This document shows positions 32,991 to 42,166 of a stretch of DNA of 64,000 nucleotides, piece by piece (position 1 is the first letter of the stretch; each line of letters opens with the position of its first letter). Made by a program: the position numbers and the translations under genes. This stretch comes from Bdellovibrionales bacterium (GTDB lineage Bacteria; Pseudomonadota; Alphaproteobacteria; UBA9219): the NCBI GenBank assembly GCA_041662785.1, contig JBAZRW010000002.1, forward strand, positions 124,001 through 188,000, given 5' to 3'. The notes beneath the pieces are model-generated. The model saw only the letters and a list, made by a program, of their open reading frames with translations. It did not search any database and was not told where the DNA came from.

Positions 32991-34352
32991 ATGAAAAAAA
33001 TGTTTTCTATCGCTATCGCTGGCCGTCCTAACGTCGGCAAGTCGACTTTGTTCAATCGCCTGATTGGCAAGGCCATGGCGATTATCGATGATCAACCCGG
33101 TGTCACGCGCGACTGGCGCGATGGCGAGGGCAAGCTGTTCGACTTGCGCTTTATGCTTTATGACACCGCTGGCCTAGAGGATATGAGGCCGCGTGGCAGC
33201 ATCGCGGCGCGAACGGCGCAACGCACGAAAGAGGCCATGGCGCGGGTCGACGTCATCATGATGATGGTGGATGGTCGCGCAGGGCTGACAAATGATGATA
33301 TTTTTATCGCGCGTGAAATCCGCAAGGCGGATCGTCCCATTATCGTGCTGGTCAATAAATGCGAAAGCACGAAGGTGACGGTTGGCTTTAACGAAGCGCT
33401 GACGCTGGGCTTTGATCGTGTGATCGCGATCTCGGCCAAGCATGGCGAGGGTCTTGGCGACGTGTATGACGCGCTAAAGGATCTGGCGCCGGAGTCAGCC
33501 TTTGAACCTGAGGAGGATGAGGCCACGCCGGACGAAAGTGAAATGCGCCTGCATCTTGCGATTACGGGGCGTCCCAACGCGGGCAAGTCCACGCTCGCCA
33601 ATCAATTGTTGGGCGAGGAGCGTATGCTCACGGGCCCCGAACCCGGATTGACGCGTGATGCCATTCATATGGAGTTCGCCTATCGCGGCCAGCCTATCCG
33701 CCTTGTGGATACGGCGGGTATTCGTCGCCGCTCGCGCATTGATGAGAAGCTGGAGAAAATGAGCGTGCAGGAATCCTTGCGCTCTATCCGTCTTGCGCAT
33801 GTCGTGATTTTGATGATCGATGCCGATATGCCCTTTGATAAGCAGGATTACACGATCGCGCAGCATGTGGCCGAAGAGGGGCGCGGCCTTGTGATCGCGA
33901 TCAACAAGTGGGACACGGTCACGGAAAAGACCGCGACGCTTCGCATGATCCAAGCGAAGGTCGAAGCCTCTCTCGCGCAGCTTTCCGGCGTGCCGATTGT
34001 GCCGATGTCAGCCTTAAAGGGCGACGGGTTGAACGCTTTGATGAAGGCCGTGTTCCAAGTCTATGAAACATGGAACAAACGCGTCTCGACGGGGCAACTC
34101 AACCGCTGGTTTGCGGGCATGCTTGCCGACCATCCGCCTCCCATCGTTGGTGGTGGTCGCGTCAAGCCGCGCTATATCACACAGATGAAGGGGAGGCCTC
34201 CCACCTTTGGCATGTGGGGCAATAAGCTGGACAAGCTGCCCGAAAGCTACCTTCGCTTCCTGACGAACGGCCTTCGTCGCGCCTTTGATTTCCAAGGCGT
34301 GCCCATTCGCTGGGATCTGAAAAAGGGCGAGAATCCCTATGATAAGAGTTAG
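32991..34352 (+). CDS. der: ribosome-assembly GTPase Der (EngA)
   Basis: This protein of about 453 residues has two tandem GTPase domains: the first P-loop GRPNVGKST at residues 11-19 with DTAG and NKCE, and the second GRPNAGKST near residue 194 with DTAG and NKWD. A C-terminal KH-like domain ends with a basic segment. Two G domains in one protein are unique to Der, which is needed for 50S subunit assembly. The ATG at 32991 or the ATG three codons later (33000) may be used; an upstream GTG at 32967 is less likely. The HAD gene follows after 5 bp. Confidence 0.96.
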   Translation: MKKMFSIAIAGRPNVGKSTLFNRLIGKAMAIIDDQPGVTRDWRDGEGKLFDLRFMLYDTAGLEDMRPRGSIAARTAQRTKEAMARVDVIMMMVDGRAGLTNDDIFIAREIRKADRPIIVLVNKCESTKVTVGFNEALTLGFDRVIAISAKHGEGLGDVYDALKDLAPESAFEPEEDEATPDESEMRLHLAITGRPNAGKSTLANQLLGEERMLTGPEPGLTRDAIHMEFAYRGQPIRLVDTAGIRRRSRIDEKLEKMSVQESLRSIRLAHVVILMIDADMPFDKQDYTIAQHVAEEGRGLVIAINKWDTVTEKTATLRMIQAKVEASLAQLSGVPIVPMSALKGDGLNALMKAVFQVYETWNKRVSTGQLNRWFAGMLADHPPPIVGGGRVKPRYITQMKGRPPTFGMWGNKLDKLPESYLRFLTNGLRRAFDFQGVPIRWDLKKGENPYDKS

Positions 34353-34357
34353 CCGCG

Positions 34358-35011
34358 ATGAGCCTTCCGTTTCCTCAAGCCGTTGTCTTTGATTGGGACA
34401 ATACGCTGATTGATAATTGGGACGCGATCACCGAGGCGCTGAACAAAGTCCGCGCCATGAGCGGCCTTGAAACATGGACGACTCCTGAGGCACGGGTGAA
34501 GTCTGCGAGGCCCATGCGCGTTAGTTTCCCCGAATGGTTCGGCGATGCGTGGGAGGCGCGGCGCGATATTTTTTATGCGCATTTTGAATCTGTTCATATC
34601 GAAAGGCTGAAGGTCATGGCGGGCGCGCCAGAGCTTTTGGCGTGGCTAGAGGCGCAAAAGATTCCGGCGTTTATCGTCAGCACGAAGAAGAATACTTTGC
34701 TGAATAAGGAAATTGATCATCTGGGGTGGCGGCACTATTTTAAGGGTATCGTCGGGGCGCTGGATTGTCCGCGTGATAAGCCCGACAGGATGCCCATCGA
34801 TCACGCGCTTGCGGCAGCGGGTTTGAAGGCGGATGATCCCGCCAACTGGCTGGTGGGGGATACCCATGCGGATGTTGAGTGTGCCTTGCGCAGCGGTTGT
34901 ACGCCGGTTCTGATCGGTGATCCGGCCTATGCCGCTAGCCTTGGCATCCGCGCCTCTTTCCCCGATTGCCACGCGCTAAGAAAGTGGCTGGAGGATGCAA
35001 GGTGCTTGTGA
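34358..35011 (+). CDS. HAD-family hydrolase (phosphoglycolate phosphatase-like)
   Basis: This 217-residue protein carries the HAD motifs: FDWDNTLID near the N-terminus (nucleophile Asp), the motif II region FIVSTKKN, a motif III Lys in RDKPDRMP, and WLVGDTHADVECA as motif IV. The helical cap between motifs I and II fits the HAD-IA subfamily of phosphoglycolate phosphatases and nucleotidases. The substrate is unknown. The close 5-bp spacing to der suggests cotranscription. Confidence 0.88.
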   Translation: MSLPFPQAVVFDWDNTLIDNWDAITEALNKVRAMSGLETWTTPEARVKSARPMRVSFPEWFGDAWEARRDIFYAHFESVHIERLKVMAGAPELLAWLEAQKIPAFIVSTKKNTLLNKEIDHLGWRHYFKGIVGALDCPRDKPDRMPIDHALAAAGLKADDPANWLVGDTHADVECALRSGCTPVLIGDPAYAASLGIRASFPDCHALRKWLEDARCL

Positions 35012-35138
35012 TGGATTTCTGAAAGTAATAAATATAAAAAATTAACCAACATTATTAACGGGTTGTCAACTTATGCTATGAGAGAATGTCTCAACGAAAC
35101 GAATTTGATCACGTTTTTATTTGGCGAAAGGATAAAAA

Positions 35139-35468
35139 ATGCTAACATCGGCTCATAGCTATCCGCCCTTTTTAAATAGGGGCACTTTTATGGATGTGAC
35201 TGGAGCCATGTCAACGACAACACCTAAGAAACGCGTTTACGTTCCCCGCGAGCTTTCCCTACCAGAGGGAAGCACGATCTTTGGTTTTGCCTTAGACGAG
35301 GTTCCTGATTTAACGGTTGATGATATTGTTAAAAGAGCAGTGAAAATAGGGGCTAAGCCCACTCAATATGATTGGCATTTGCTTGTAAGGTATGGGTTTG
35401 ATCCTGAAATGCCAAAAAAGCCGCAAGGCGGAGATTCTTTGCTCCATTACAAAACAAACGCTCTCTAA
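35139..35468 (+). CDS. orphan hypothetical protein
   Basis: This 109-residue open frame has AAAGGA seven bases before the ATG at 35139. The translation has a reasonable composition but no family I recognise; no signal peptide or membrane helix is obvious. The middle (LPEGSTIFGFALDEVPDLTVDDIVKRA is the core region, residues 40-66) looks folded. The base composition is clearly more A/T-rich than the der/HAD side. It lies upstream of another orphan gene and may be part of a recently acquired pair. Confidence 0.55.
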   Translation: MLTSAHSYPPFLNRGTFMDVTGAMSTTTPKKRVYVPRELSLPEGSTIFGFALDEVPDLTVDDIVKRAVKIGAKPTQYDWHLLVRYGFDPEMPKKPQGGDSLLHYKTNAL

Positions 35469-35517
35469 CTAATTTCCCGCGCTCGTTTTCTATCATTAAT
35501 TTTAACGGATGGTTTTT

Positions 35518-36231
35518 ATGACTCATAATGCCTCCCCTCTAGAAAAGCCCAATTGTAATCATGACCGTGCCCAGTTGGCGGCGGCAGCGATCAACGTTTT
35601 TTGTCCTGTCGGCAATAAAGAAAAATATCGTGGTAATGCGTTCATGGATTTTATATGGGACTATGATCATTTGCCATATTTTACACTTGAACATGGTCTT
35701 TCTGAATTAAAAAGTTCTGGGTATGTTGCTGCCCGTCTTCAGAACGCAAAGATGGATTGTAAATCTGAAAACATGTTTGAACTTGGTCTTTTGCAAATTC
35801 ATCATAGACTTGGCACAATCGAAACCGTTGCCAAGGATCATAGAGGACTTAGTGGTGTTCAGAACATTCGATTGTCCAAAATGGCGAAAGAACTGGCAGA
35901 GGCTAATCGCAGCTTGAAAGCAACTCAAAAAGAGCTTCAAGCAACCAAAGATGAACTTATCAAATCCAAGAAAACCGCCAGAAGGAGATTCTGGGCGGGT
36001 GCGGCGCTTTCTGTAACAGGCATTGTTATTGGGGCTGCTATAAAATTTGGCGCTTTCGATAAAGTGGAAAAAAAGGTTGAAGATTTATTCCGTGACGGGC
36101 CGCAAAAAGAACATACCCTGAAAGAGCAGCCTTCGCCGACCCTTCCTTTGACGGGGGAGGTTCAGCGTTTTGCGTTGCCGCCTGTTCGCTCGCTCAGAAA
36201 AGACAGGGCGATGACAAGCCTGTTTTGCTAG
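35518..36231 (+). CDS. hypothetical protein with coiled coil and one membrane helix
   Basis: This 237-residue protein has an N-terminal globular part of about 110 residues, a Lys/Glu/Leu-rich coiled coil (about 120-155), a single hydrophobic helix (about 165-180, ALSVTGIVIGAAI) preceded by basic residues, and a short polar tail. The topology is therefore a C-terminal membrane anchor. No family is recognised. The start could be 35518 or the ATG three codons earlier at 35509. It is A/T-rich and lies between the HAD gene and hflX; the small gene just upstream is its only likely partner. Confidence 0.65.
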   Translation: MTHNASPLEKPNCNHDRAQLAAAAINVFCPVGNKEKYRGNAFMDFIWDYDHLPYFTLEHGLSELKSSGYVAARLQNAKMDCKSENMFELGLLQIHHRLGTIETVAKDHRGLSGVQNIRLSKMAKELAEANRSLKATQKELQATKDELIKSKKTARRRFWAGAALSVTGIVIGAAIKFGAFDKVEKKVEDLFRDGPQKEHTLKEQPSPTLPLTGEVQRFALPPVRSLRKDRAMTSLFC

Positions 36232-36359
36232 AGAGCAAATCCCGCCGTCCCTCAAAGTGTGAAGACGCTTATAACGGCAGTTTTTCTTCCCAATGGCATT
36301 AAGTCGCCAGCCGTGATAACCTTGCTTGACGGTTTATCGTTTTTATAAGGCCTGAAAGC

Positions 36360-37772
36360 GTGAGCAAAAAACAATTTGAAGAGACGGATCAATCCTTGGA
36401 CGTTGATGGCGTGCGCCACGGCGTGAGGGCGCTTGTGCTTAAGCCGGTTTTGCGGGTTGAGACTTCCGCCAAAGGAACAACGCGCCAAGTTGCCATGATC
36501 CTTGAAGAGGCCGTAGCGCTGGCGCAGGCCATTGATTTAGAGGTTGTCGAGGCTCAATCGTTTAATCTGAACCGTCCGACGCCCGCCACGCTTTTGGGCA
36601 GCGGGTTGGTGGAGGAATACGCCGCGCTGATCAAGGAAAGCGAGATTGACCTTGTGGTTGTTGATCATGCGCTATCGCCCGTGCAGCAGCGCAACCTTGA
36701 AAAAGCATTTGCCTGCAAGGTCATTGATCGCACCGGCTTGATCTTAGAGATTTTCGGCGCCCGCGCCCGCACGAAGGAAGGCAAGCTGCAGGTTGAGCTG
36801 GCGGCGCTATCCTATCAAAAATCGCGTCTTGTGCGCTCATGGACTCACCTTGAGCGGCAGCGCGGCGGCTTTGGCTTTATGGGCGGCCCTGGTGAATCGC
36901 AGTTAGAGATTGACCGGCGGCTGATTACGCAGCGCATTGTCAAACTGAAGGACGAGCTTGATCAGGTGCGGCGCACGCGCGGCCTTGGGCGCGAGGCGCG
37001 GCAGAAGGCCGAGCATCCGACCATCGCGCTTGTGGGCTATACCAACGCGGGCAAATCGACGTTGTTCAATCGCCTGACGGCCTCGGACGTGATGGCCAAG
37101 GATATGCTGTTCGCGACGCTGGACACCTCTATGCGCGGGCTGAAGCTGCCCAGCGGGCGACAGGTGATCATGTCCGACACGGTTGGCTTTATATCGGATT
37201 TGCCGACGCACTTGATTGACGCCTTTCGCGCAACGCTAGAGGAAGTGCAGTTCGCCGACGTGATCCTTCATATTCGCGATGTGACCCATCCCGAAGCGCG
37301 ATCGCAAAAAGAAGCTGTCGAACAGATCCTCGCCGATTTGGGGATTGAGGAGGACGATGCTCGTTTGATCGAGGTGATGAATAAGGCCGATTTGCTTGAC
37401 CCCGATGAGCGCGACAATTTGCGCGACTTCGCGCAGCGCCAGTCGTGGGATAGCCAGAACGCGCTTATCTTGGAGGGCGTAAATCCACAGGCGCGGGGCG
37501 GCGTTGTGGCCGTGTCGGCGCTCACGGGCGAGGGGATTGATGCTCTCCTTGCGTTGCTTGAAGAGCAGTTGGCGGCGCGGACGAAAGTGTATGATATAGA
37601 CTTGCCGCTCAGCGAAGGCGCGGCGTTCGCATGGCTTTATGGGCATGGGCGCGTTATTGAAAAGCAGGACAAGCGCGCCAAAGTGCTGCTAAAAGTTACT
37701 TTAGAACCGGCTGATTTCGGAAGGTTTATCAGCAAGTTTGGGAAGATTGCTCATGTTAAAGATAAAGAGTGA
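36360..37772 (+). CDS. hflX: ribosome-associated GTPase HflX
   Basis: This 470-residue protein has the N-terminal HflX nucleotide-binding domain (PTPATLLGSGLVEE, VVVDHALSPVQQRNLE), the Gly-rich linker RGGFGFMGGPGESQLE, and the G domain with P-loop GYTNAGKST near residue 226, DTVGFISDLP and NKADLL. HflX splits stalled 70S ribosomes during stress. It starts at GTG 36360. Its 3' end overlaps the next gene by 20 bp. In many alphaproteobacteria hfq is just upstream; here the two orphan genes occupy that place. Confidence 0.96.
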   Translation: MSKKQFEETDQSLDVDGVRHGVRALVLKPVLRVETSAKGTTRQVAMILEEAVALAQAIDLEVVEAQSFNLNRPTPATLLGSGLVEEYAALIKESEIDLVVVDHALSPVQQRNLEKAFACKVIDRTGLILEIFGARARTKEGKLQVELAALSYQKSRLVRSWTHLERQRGGFGFMGGPGESQLEIDRRLITQRIVKLKDELDQVRRTRGLGREARQKAEHPTIALVGYTNAGKSTLFNRLTASDVMAKDMLFATLDTSMRGLKLPSGRQVIMSDTVGFISDLPTHLIDAFRATLEEVQFADVILHIRDVTHPEARSQKEAVEQILADLGIEEDDARLIEVMNKADLLDPDERDNLRDFAQRQSWDSQNALILEGVNPQARGGVVAVSALTGEGIDALLALLEEQLAARTKVYDIDLPLSEGAAFAWLYGHGRVIEKQDKRAKVLLKVTLEPADFGRFISKFGKIAHVKDKE

Positions 37773-38598
37773 TGAGGTTGAAAAAGCCATTGTCGACGTT
37801 GCCGATCAATTCATCGTGCCGCGCTTTCGCAACCTGAAAGCGGGGGAGATTCACTTCAAAGGCGAGGACGACCCCTATACAATTGCCGACAAAGAGGCCG
37901 AATTAGCCCTGTCAGAGCGCCTTTTGGCCCTGTTACCCCCCTCAAAAGTGGTGGGAGAGGAGGCTTTCGCCTCTGATTCGGGTCTTTTGGGGCATTTTTC
38001 TGGCGATTCGCCCGTCTGGATCATCGATCCGGTGGATGGAACCAAGGCTTTTATAGCTGGTGAGCCGGTTTATGGCGTCATTGTTGCCCTGACGGAACAA
38101 AATCAAACGATTGCGGCATGGCTTTATGATCCGACCTCAAGAGAGTTCATCACGGCGGAAAAAGGCGCTGGCGCGTATTACAAGGGGCAGCGCCTTAGCG
38201 TTCTGCCGCCTGCTCCTATCGCGCAGATGTCGGGCGTTATCGGGGCGCGGATCATCGATGCTTTCCATGCGTGCGCGGAAAACGCACCCACCGAGAAGCC
38301 AACCTTTCACCGGATGCTGTCATCGTGTCATGACTATGCCCGCCTTGTGGTGGGGGGGCCGCATTTTTCGCGGCGGACGACGCAGGCTCATTTTCATACG
38401 TGGTTGAACAGCTGCACGCCTTGGGACTGCGCGGCGGGGATTTTGATTCATGGCGAGGCGGGCGGCCACACGGCGCATTGGAACGGCGATCCGTTCCAGC
38501 CCTCGCATTATCAGCGCGGCCTCCTCAGCGCCCCCGACCCCGATAGCTGGCACGCCTTGCGAGGCTGGATTTCCCAGTTTTGTGAAATGCCGGAATAG
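37753..38598 (+). CDS. inositol monophosphatase-family phosphatase
   Basis: This 281-residue protein has the metal-binding motifs of the IMPase superfamily: GEEAF with its Glu, WIIDPVDGTKAF near residue 90 with two Asp residues, and TPWDCAAGILIHGEAGG in the C-terminal part. Substrates in this family include inositol phosphate, histidinol phosphate (HisN), and 3'-phosphoadenosine phosphate (CysQ). The sequence alone does not decide; HisN- and SuhB-like roles are the main options. The ATG at 37753 gives coupling with the end of hflX. Confidence 0.85.
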   Translation: MLKIKSDEVEKAIVDVADQFIVPRFRNLKAGEIHFKGEDDPYTIADKEAELALSERLLALLPPSKVVGEEAFASDSGLLGHFSGDSPVWIIDPVDGTKAFIAGEPVYGVIVALTEQNQTIAAWLYDPTSREFITAEKGAGAYYKGQRLSVLPPAPIAQMSGVIGARIIDAFHACAENAPTEKPTFHRMLSSCHDYARLVVGGPHFSRRTTQAHFHTWLNSCTPWDCAAGILIHGEAGGHTAHWNGDPFQPSHYQRGLLSAPDPDSWHALRGWISQFCEMPE

Positions 38599-38604
38599 GG
38601 GCTA

Positions 38605-39780
38605 CTACATCGCGCCCGCTTCGGCCCACTTGCGCTGCCAACGGCGGTTGAAGACATAGAGGGCGGCCGCCAGCGCGGCGAGTGCCAGCAAATAGACCCT
38701 TACATTCACAAACATGATCGGGACGAAAACGATAATGCCGATGGCGCGTCCCGTTGCCATGTAAACCTCGCTCCACATCATCGTGGCATAGCTTTGCATT
38801 TCGTAAAGGCCAGAGGCTAAAGCCCCATTGGAAAAGTTCATACCAATGCCATAGAGGATAAGAAAGGCGAGAAAGACAAGACTAAGCGATGGGTCTATCG
38901 CTAGGATAAGCATTGCAACGCCGATAAAACCAAGGCCTATCGCATAGCCGTGATGTCTGTGATTATGCGCAATCTTGCCGACAAGCGGGGACAGAAACGC
39001 CATAAGGACAAGGCGGGCGATAAGGATCGTCGCCATAATCGTTGGCGAAATCCCGACCAAAAACATCAGGGCGGCAAAGGTGAAGCTAGAGGCTTCGAAG
39101 AGGCTTTGCGAGATAATGCGTCGCGCCATATAGGGATTGTCGCGCGCCGTGTCTTTGCATTCCTTGATATAACCTGTGACGGTTTTTTGGCGAACGCAAC
39201 GCGAGGTCAGCAAGAAACAACCCGTCCCTGTCATAAGGGAGGAAAGGGCGAGGGTGATGGCAACCAGCGGATTGGCTTCTTTCAGATAATGCGCGGCGAA
39301 TAAAGCCGTCGCCACACCGCTCAACAACATGAAGAATTGCGAAAGCGCGACTTCAAATCCCCGATTGTCTTTGGTCGTGTTTTGAACCATGGCGATGTGA
39401 TGGGCTGTCCAAAAAGGAGCCAGCACGATGCCTGCGGCAAGGCCTCGCCAAAACGGTTGGGCGGGGGCGATGAGATAGCCCGCGATAGCAGCCATTTGGA
39501 AAGCAAAGATAAAGAAGCGCCACTTCATGCCGTCCGCGACGCTAAAGCCCATGTAGAGAAGCGGCCAATAGATAAAACCCGCCAACAAAAGCGCGGGCGC
39601 GAAATAGGAGACTAAAGAGCCATACCCGCCCGCGCTTAGGTCATAGGATGAGAAAACATTGACGAGGCCAAAACCGAACACGCCCAAAAATGTGCCCAGA
39701 AGGACAAGCGTGCGTTTGATGTCTTTAAACGGATCGAAATAAGTGCGCTTGGCGGCGTGACGAGGTTTGCTCGCGGGCAT
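38605..39780 (-). CDS. MFS-type membrane transporter
   Basis: This 391-residue protein has eleven or twelve hydrophobic helices with a longer cytoplasmic loop around residues 200-220, the usual six-plus-six layout of the Major Facilitator Superfamily. There is no motif that fixes the substrate. N-terminal residues 1-25 are polar and basic, as is the C-terminus. It is convergent with the phosphatase gene (6 bp apart). The family assignment rests on topology and overall composition, so another MFS-like permease class remains possible. Confidence 0.72.
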   Translation of the reverse strand: MPASKPRHAAKRTYFDPFKDIKRTLVLLGTFLGVFGFGLVNVFSSYDLSAGGYGSLVSYFAPALLLAGFIYWPLLYMGFSVADGMKWRFFIFAFQMAAIAGYLIAPAQPFWRGLAAGIVLAPFWTAHHIAMVQNTTKDNRGFEVALSQFFMLLSGVATALFAAHYLKEANPLVAITLALSSLMTGTGCFLLTSRCVRQKTVTGYIKECKDTARDNPYMARRIISQSLFEASSFTFAALMFLVGISPTIMATILIARLVLMAFLSPLVGKIAHNHRHHGYAIGLGFIGVAMLILAIDPSLSLVFLAFLILYGIGMNFSNGALASGLYEMQSYATMMWSEVYMATGRAIGIIVFVPIMFVNVRVYLLALAALAAALYVFNRRWQRKWAEAGAM

Positions 39781-39886
39781 GATGATAGGTCTTTCAAATA
39801 AACTTCGATAAAAGGGGGATAACAGAAAAAGAAAGAATCAAAAAGAGATTTAGAGCCGAACCATTTAATTTCCGTATTTCTCCCGC

Positions 39887-40010
39887 CGTCCTTGCGAGGA
39901 GCCTTGAAAAGGCGACGCGGCAATCCATCTCCTGAAGAAACAAACAAAACCAATGGTGGAAAGTACAGGAGATGGATTGCCGCGCTCCCGTTGGTCGCTC
40001 GCAATGACGC
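39887..40010. repeat. paired inverted repeat, second family
   Basis: A left unit (CGTCCTTGCGAGGAGC, then GCGGCAATCCATCTCCTG) and a right unit (CAGGAGATGGATTGCCGCG, then CGCTCGCAATGACG) are reverse complements over most of their length, around a 31-bp centre. This differs in sequence from the CGTCAT...GGATCC units but has the same paired, inward-facing design. It lies between the MFS start and the cinA stop. Confidence 0.85.
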
Positions 40011-40047
40011 GGGATATTATGGAAACTATTCGGTTTGACTATAGAAC

Positions 40048-40542
40048 CTATTCTTCCAAAGCCGACAGGACGAGCGAGAGGCCTTCGATGACGGCTTGGT
40101 GGCGGATTTCGTGGCGGTCGCCTTTCAGGTTGCTTTGAACATGGACGTGCCGTCCATCGCGCGTTGCCACGCCAAAAAAGACAAGGCCGACGGGCTTGAT
40201 CTCTGTGCCGCCATTCGGCCCCGCCACGCCCGTGACGGACAGCGCGATGTCGGCGTGCGAATAGGCCAGCGCTCCGGCGGCCATGTCGTCGGCGATTTCC
40301 GCGCTGACCGCGCCAAAGACGTTGAGGCGGTCGGGCAGCACGCCTAGCAAATCTGTTTTGGCGTTGTTGTCATAGGTGACGAAGCCCCGATCAAACGTGG
40401 CCGATGCGCCAGAGATGGAAGTCAGCGCCGCCGCAATCAGGCCGCCTGTGCAGGACTCGGCGGTCACGATCTTTTTGCCTTTTTGCGTTCCGGCTTCAAT
40501 GACCTGAAAGGCGAGGCGTTCGATATCGTCTAACATCCGCAT
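40048..40542 (-). CDS. pncC: CinA C-terminal domain protein, nicotinamide-nucleotide amidase PncC
   Basis: This 164-residue protein is the stand-alone CinA amidase domain. It has AESCTGGLIAAALTSISGAS near residue 28 with its nucleophilic Ser, and GVAGPNGGTEIKPVGLVFFG. PncC removes the amide from nicotinamide mononucleotide to give nicotinate mononucleotide in NAD recycling. The full-length CinA N-terminal domain is absent, as in most proteobacteria. It is likely transcribed with neither neighbour, since repeats flank it on both sides. Confidence 0.94.
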   Translation of the reverse strand: MRMLDDIERLAFQVIEAGTQKGKKIVTAESCTGGLIAAALTSISGASATFDRGFVTYDNNAKTDLLGVLPDRLNVFGAVSAEIADDMAAGALAYSHADIALSVTGVAGPNGGTEIKPVGLVFFGVATRDGRHVHVQSNLKGDRHEIRHQAVIEGLSLVLSALEE

Positions 40543-40605
40543 GGCGTGGGCTCCTTTTCGCGATTAGAGTCTTAAGTCATTAGATCAAACACTCTGTTTC
40601 GATTT

Positions 40606-40722
40606 CGTCATCCCCGCGAAAGCGGGGATCCCGTTTTCTTTTTTTCAAAGTTCAACAAGCAGCTATGGTATTAACGGCGATTATGTAAAACAAACTGGAT
40701 CCCCGCTTTCGCGGGGATGACG
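40606..40722. repeat. paired inverted palindromic repeat element (copy 4)
   Basis: CGTCATCCCCGC-GAAA-GCGGGGATCCCGTTT and its near reverse complement AACTGGATCCCCGC-TTTC-GCGGGGATGACG face each other with CGTCAT outside, separated by about 54 bp. It lies between the pncC start and the ispDF stop. Confidence 0.92.
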
Positions 40723-40777
40723 CTAAGGGATAACGCGTTGTTGTATGATCTTACTTTCGTTCTCATTAATAGCATCC

Positions 40778-40806
40778 CTAAATCCTGACTCCTGAATGCT
40801 GAATCC
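40778..40806. repeat. heptanucleotide array TGAATCC-like, short
   Basis: Four degenerate heptamers (TAAATCC, TGACTCC, TGAATGC, TGAATCC) run in a row, just downstream of the ispDF stop codon. Similar four-unit arrays occur at 42624-42651 and 47604-47631. Confidence 0.7.
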
Positions 40807-40811
40807 TTGGC

Positions 40812-42023
40812 TTATCCTTCAAACCTTACCGTAGCGATGGCCTGCGCCGCAAGCCCTTCGCCGCGTCCCGTAAAACCAAGGCGCTCGGTCGTTGTGGCCT
40901 TCAGGCTCACGCGCCCCTCATTGACTTCCAACAATTCGGCAAGGCGCTTTTGCATCGCGGCGCGGTGAGGATTGAGCTTTGGTTCCTCGCCCATCAAGAT
41001 CACATCGACATGCGCGATCATCCCGCCGCGCTCGTTGATCATTTGAACGACATGGCGCACGAAAAGGGCGCTGTCCGCGCCTTTCCATTGTGGGTCAGAG
41101 GGCGGAAAATGCGTGCCGATATCCCCCGCTGCCATCGTGCCCAGCAGCGCGTCCGTGATGGCGTGAAGGATCACGTCGGCGTCCGAATGGCCTTCCAGTG
41201 TTTTCGTGTGAGGGATGGCAAGGCCGCCCAGATGAATCACGTTGCCGTCAATCAGGCGATGCACGTCAAAGCCCATCCCTGTGCGAATGTCGCCAAAGTT
41301 TTGGCCGAGCAAACGCGCCGCACGACCCAGATCGTCGGGATTGGTGATTTTCATATTGTCGGGGTTCGAGGGAACGAGGGTCACGCTCATACCTGCTTTC
41401 TCCGCCACGGCGGCATCGTCGGTGAGTTGTTGGCCGATGGTGGCCTGATGCGCTTTTAAAATCGCGCCAAAGTGAAAGGCTTGCGGCGTGTGCGCTTGCC
41501 ACAGGTTCGCGCGGTCGATGGTGTTTACTATTATTTGGTCTGCGACTACTCTGCGGGCGCTGTCGCTCCCGCAACCGTGACTGCAGACGGGCGCGCCCTT
41601 CTTCAACGTATCGACAAGCGGCTTGGCGGCAATCGCGCCCTCGGCGCTGTCCAGCGCTTTGCGTACCGCCGTGATCGTCACGGTATCGATAAGCGGTCGT
41701 GCCGCATCATGGATCATTACGAAGTCGGGCGGGTTCTCTTGTGCGGCTAGCGCTTCAAGACCAAGGCGCACGCTATCCTGCCTTGTCGCGCCACCATGAA
41801 CGGGGGAGGGGAGATCAAGCCCCGCCACGGCGCGGTCGTACAGATTGCGGTGCTGCGGGCTGATGACTATCTGCACGTCCGTGATGTGGGGATGGTTCAA
41901 AAAGGCAAGGATTGAGCGGCGCAAAATCGGCATACCGCCGATGTCCTGATACTGCTTGGGGATCGGACTGCCAAAACGCGAGCCAGAGCCAGCCGCGACG
42001 ATCAGCGCTGTTGTACGGGTCAT
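40812..42023 (-). CDS. ispDF: bifunctional MEP-pathway enzyme IspDF
   Basis: This 403-residue protein is a fusion. Residues 1 to about 230 are IspD (ALIVAAGSGSRFG start, the PKQYQ motif, HDAARPLI), which makes CDP-methylerythritol. From about residue 245 comes IspF (GMGFDVHRL, EGHSDADVILHAITDALLG, DIGTHFPPSD, ATTTERLGFTGRGEG), which forms the cyclic diphosphate. The intermediate enzyme IspE is not part of it. Fusion of ispD and ispF is typical of many alphaproteobacteria. The product is used for isoprenoids such as ubiquinone. Confidence 0.97.
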   Translation of the reverse strand: MTRTTALIVAAGSGSRFGSPIPKQYQDIGGMPILRRSILAFLNHPHITDVQIVISPQHRNLYDRAVAGLDLPSPVHGGATRQDSVRLGLEALAAQENPPDFVMIHDAARPLIDTVTITAVRKALDSAEGAIAAKPLVDTLKKGAPVCSHGCGSDSARRVVADQIIVNTIDRANLWQAHTPQAFHFGAILKAHQATIGQQLTDDAAVAEKAGMSVTLVPSNPDNMKITNPDDLGRAARLLGQNFGDIRTGMGFDVHRLIDGNVIHLGGLAIPHTKTLEGHSDADVILHAITDALLGTMAAGDIGTHFPPSDPQWKGADSALFVRHVVQMINERGGMIAHVDVILMGEEPKLNPHRAAMQKRLAELLEVNEGRVSLKATTTERLGFTGRGEGLAAQAIATVRFEG

Positions 42024-42166
42024 AAGGGATTCTCTTCGTGAACAAAAAGGGGAGTGTAATCATTCCAAGACGAGGAGGAAAGGGGGTTAACCATACAAGG
42101 TGCTTTCTCTTTGCGGCTAAGAGCGATAAAATCATTCGATAAGAGTGGAAAAGACAAGGGGGTAGG

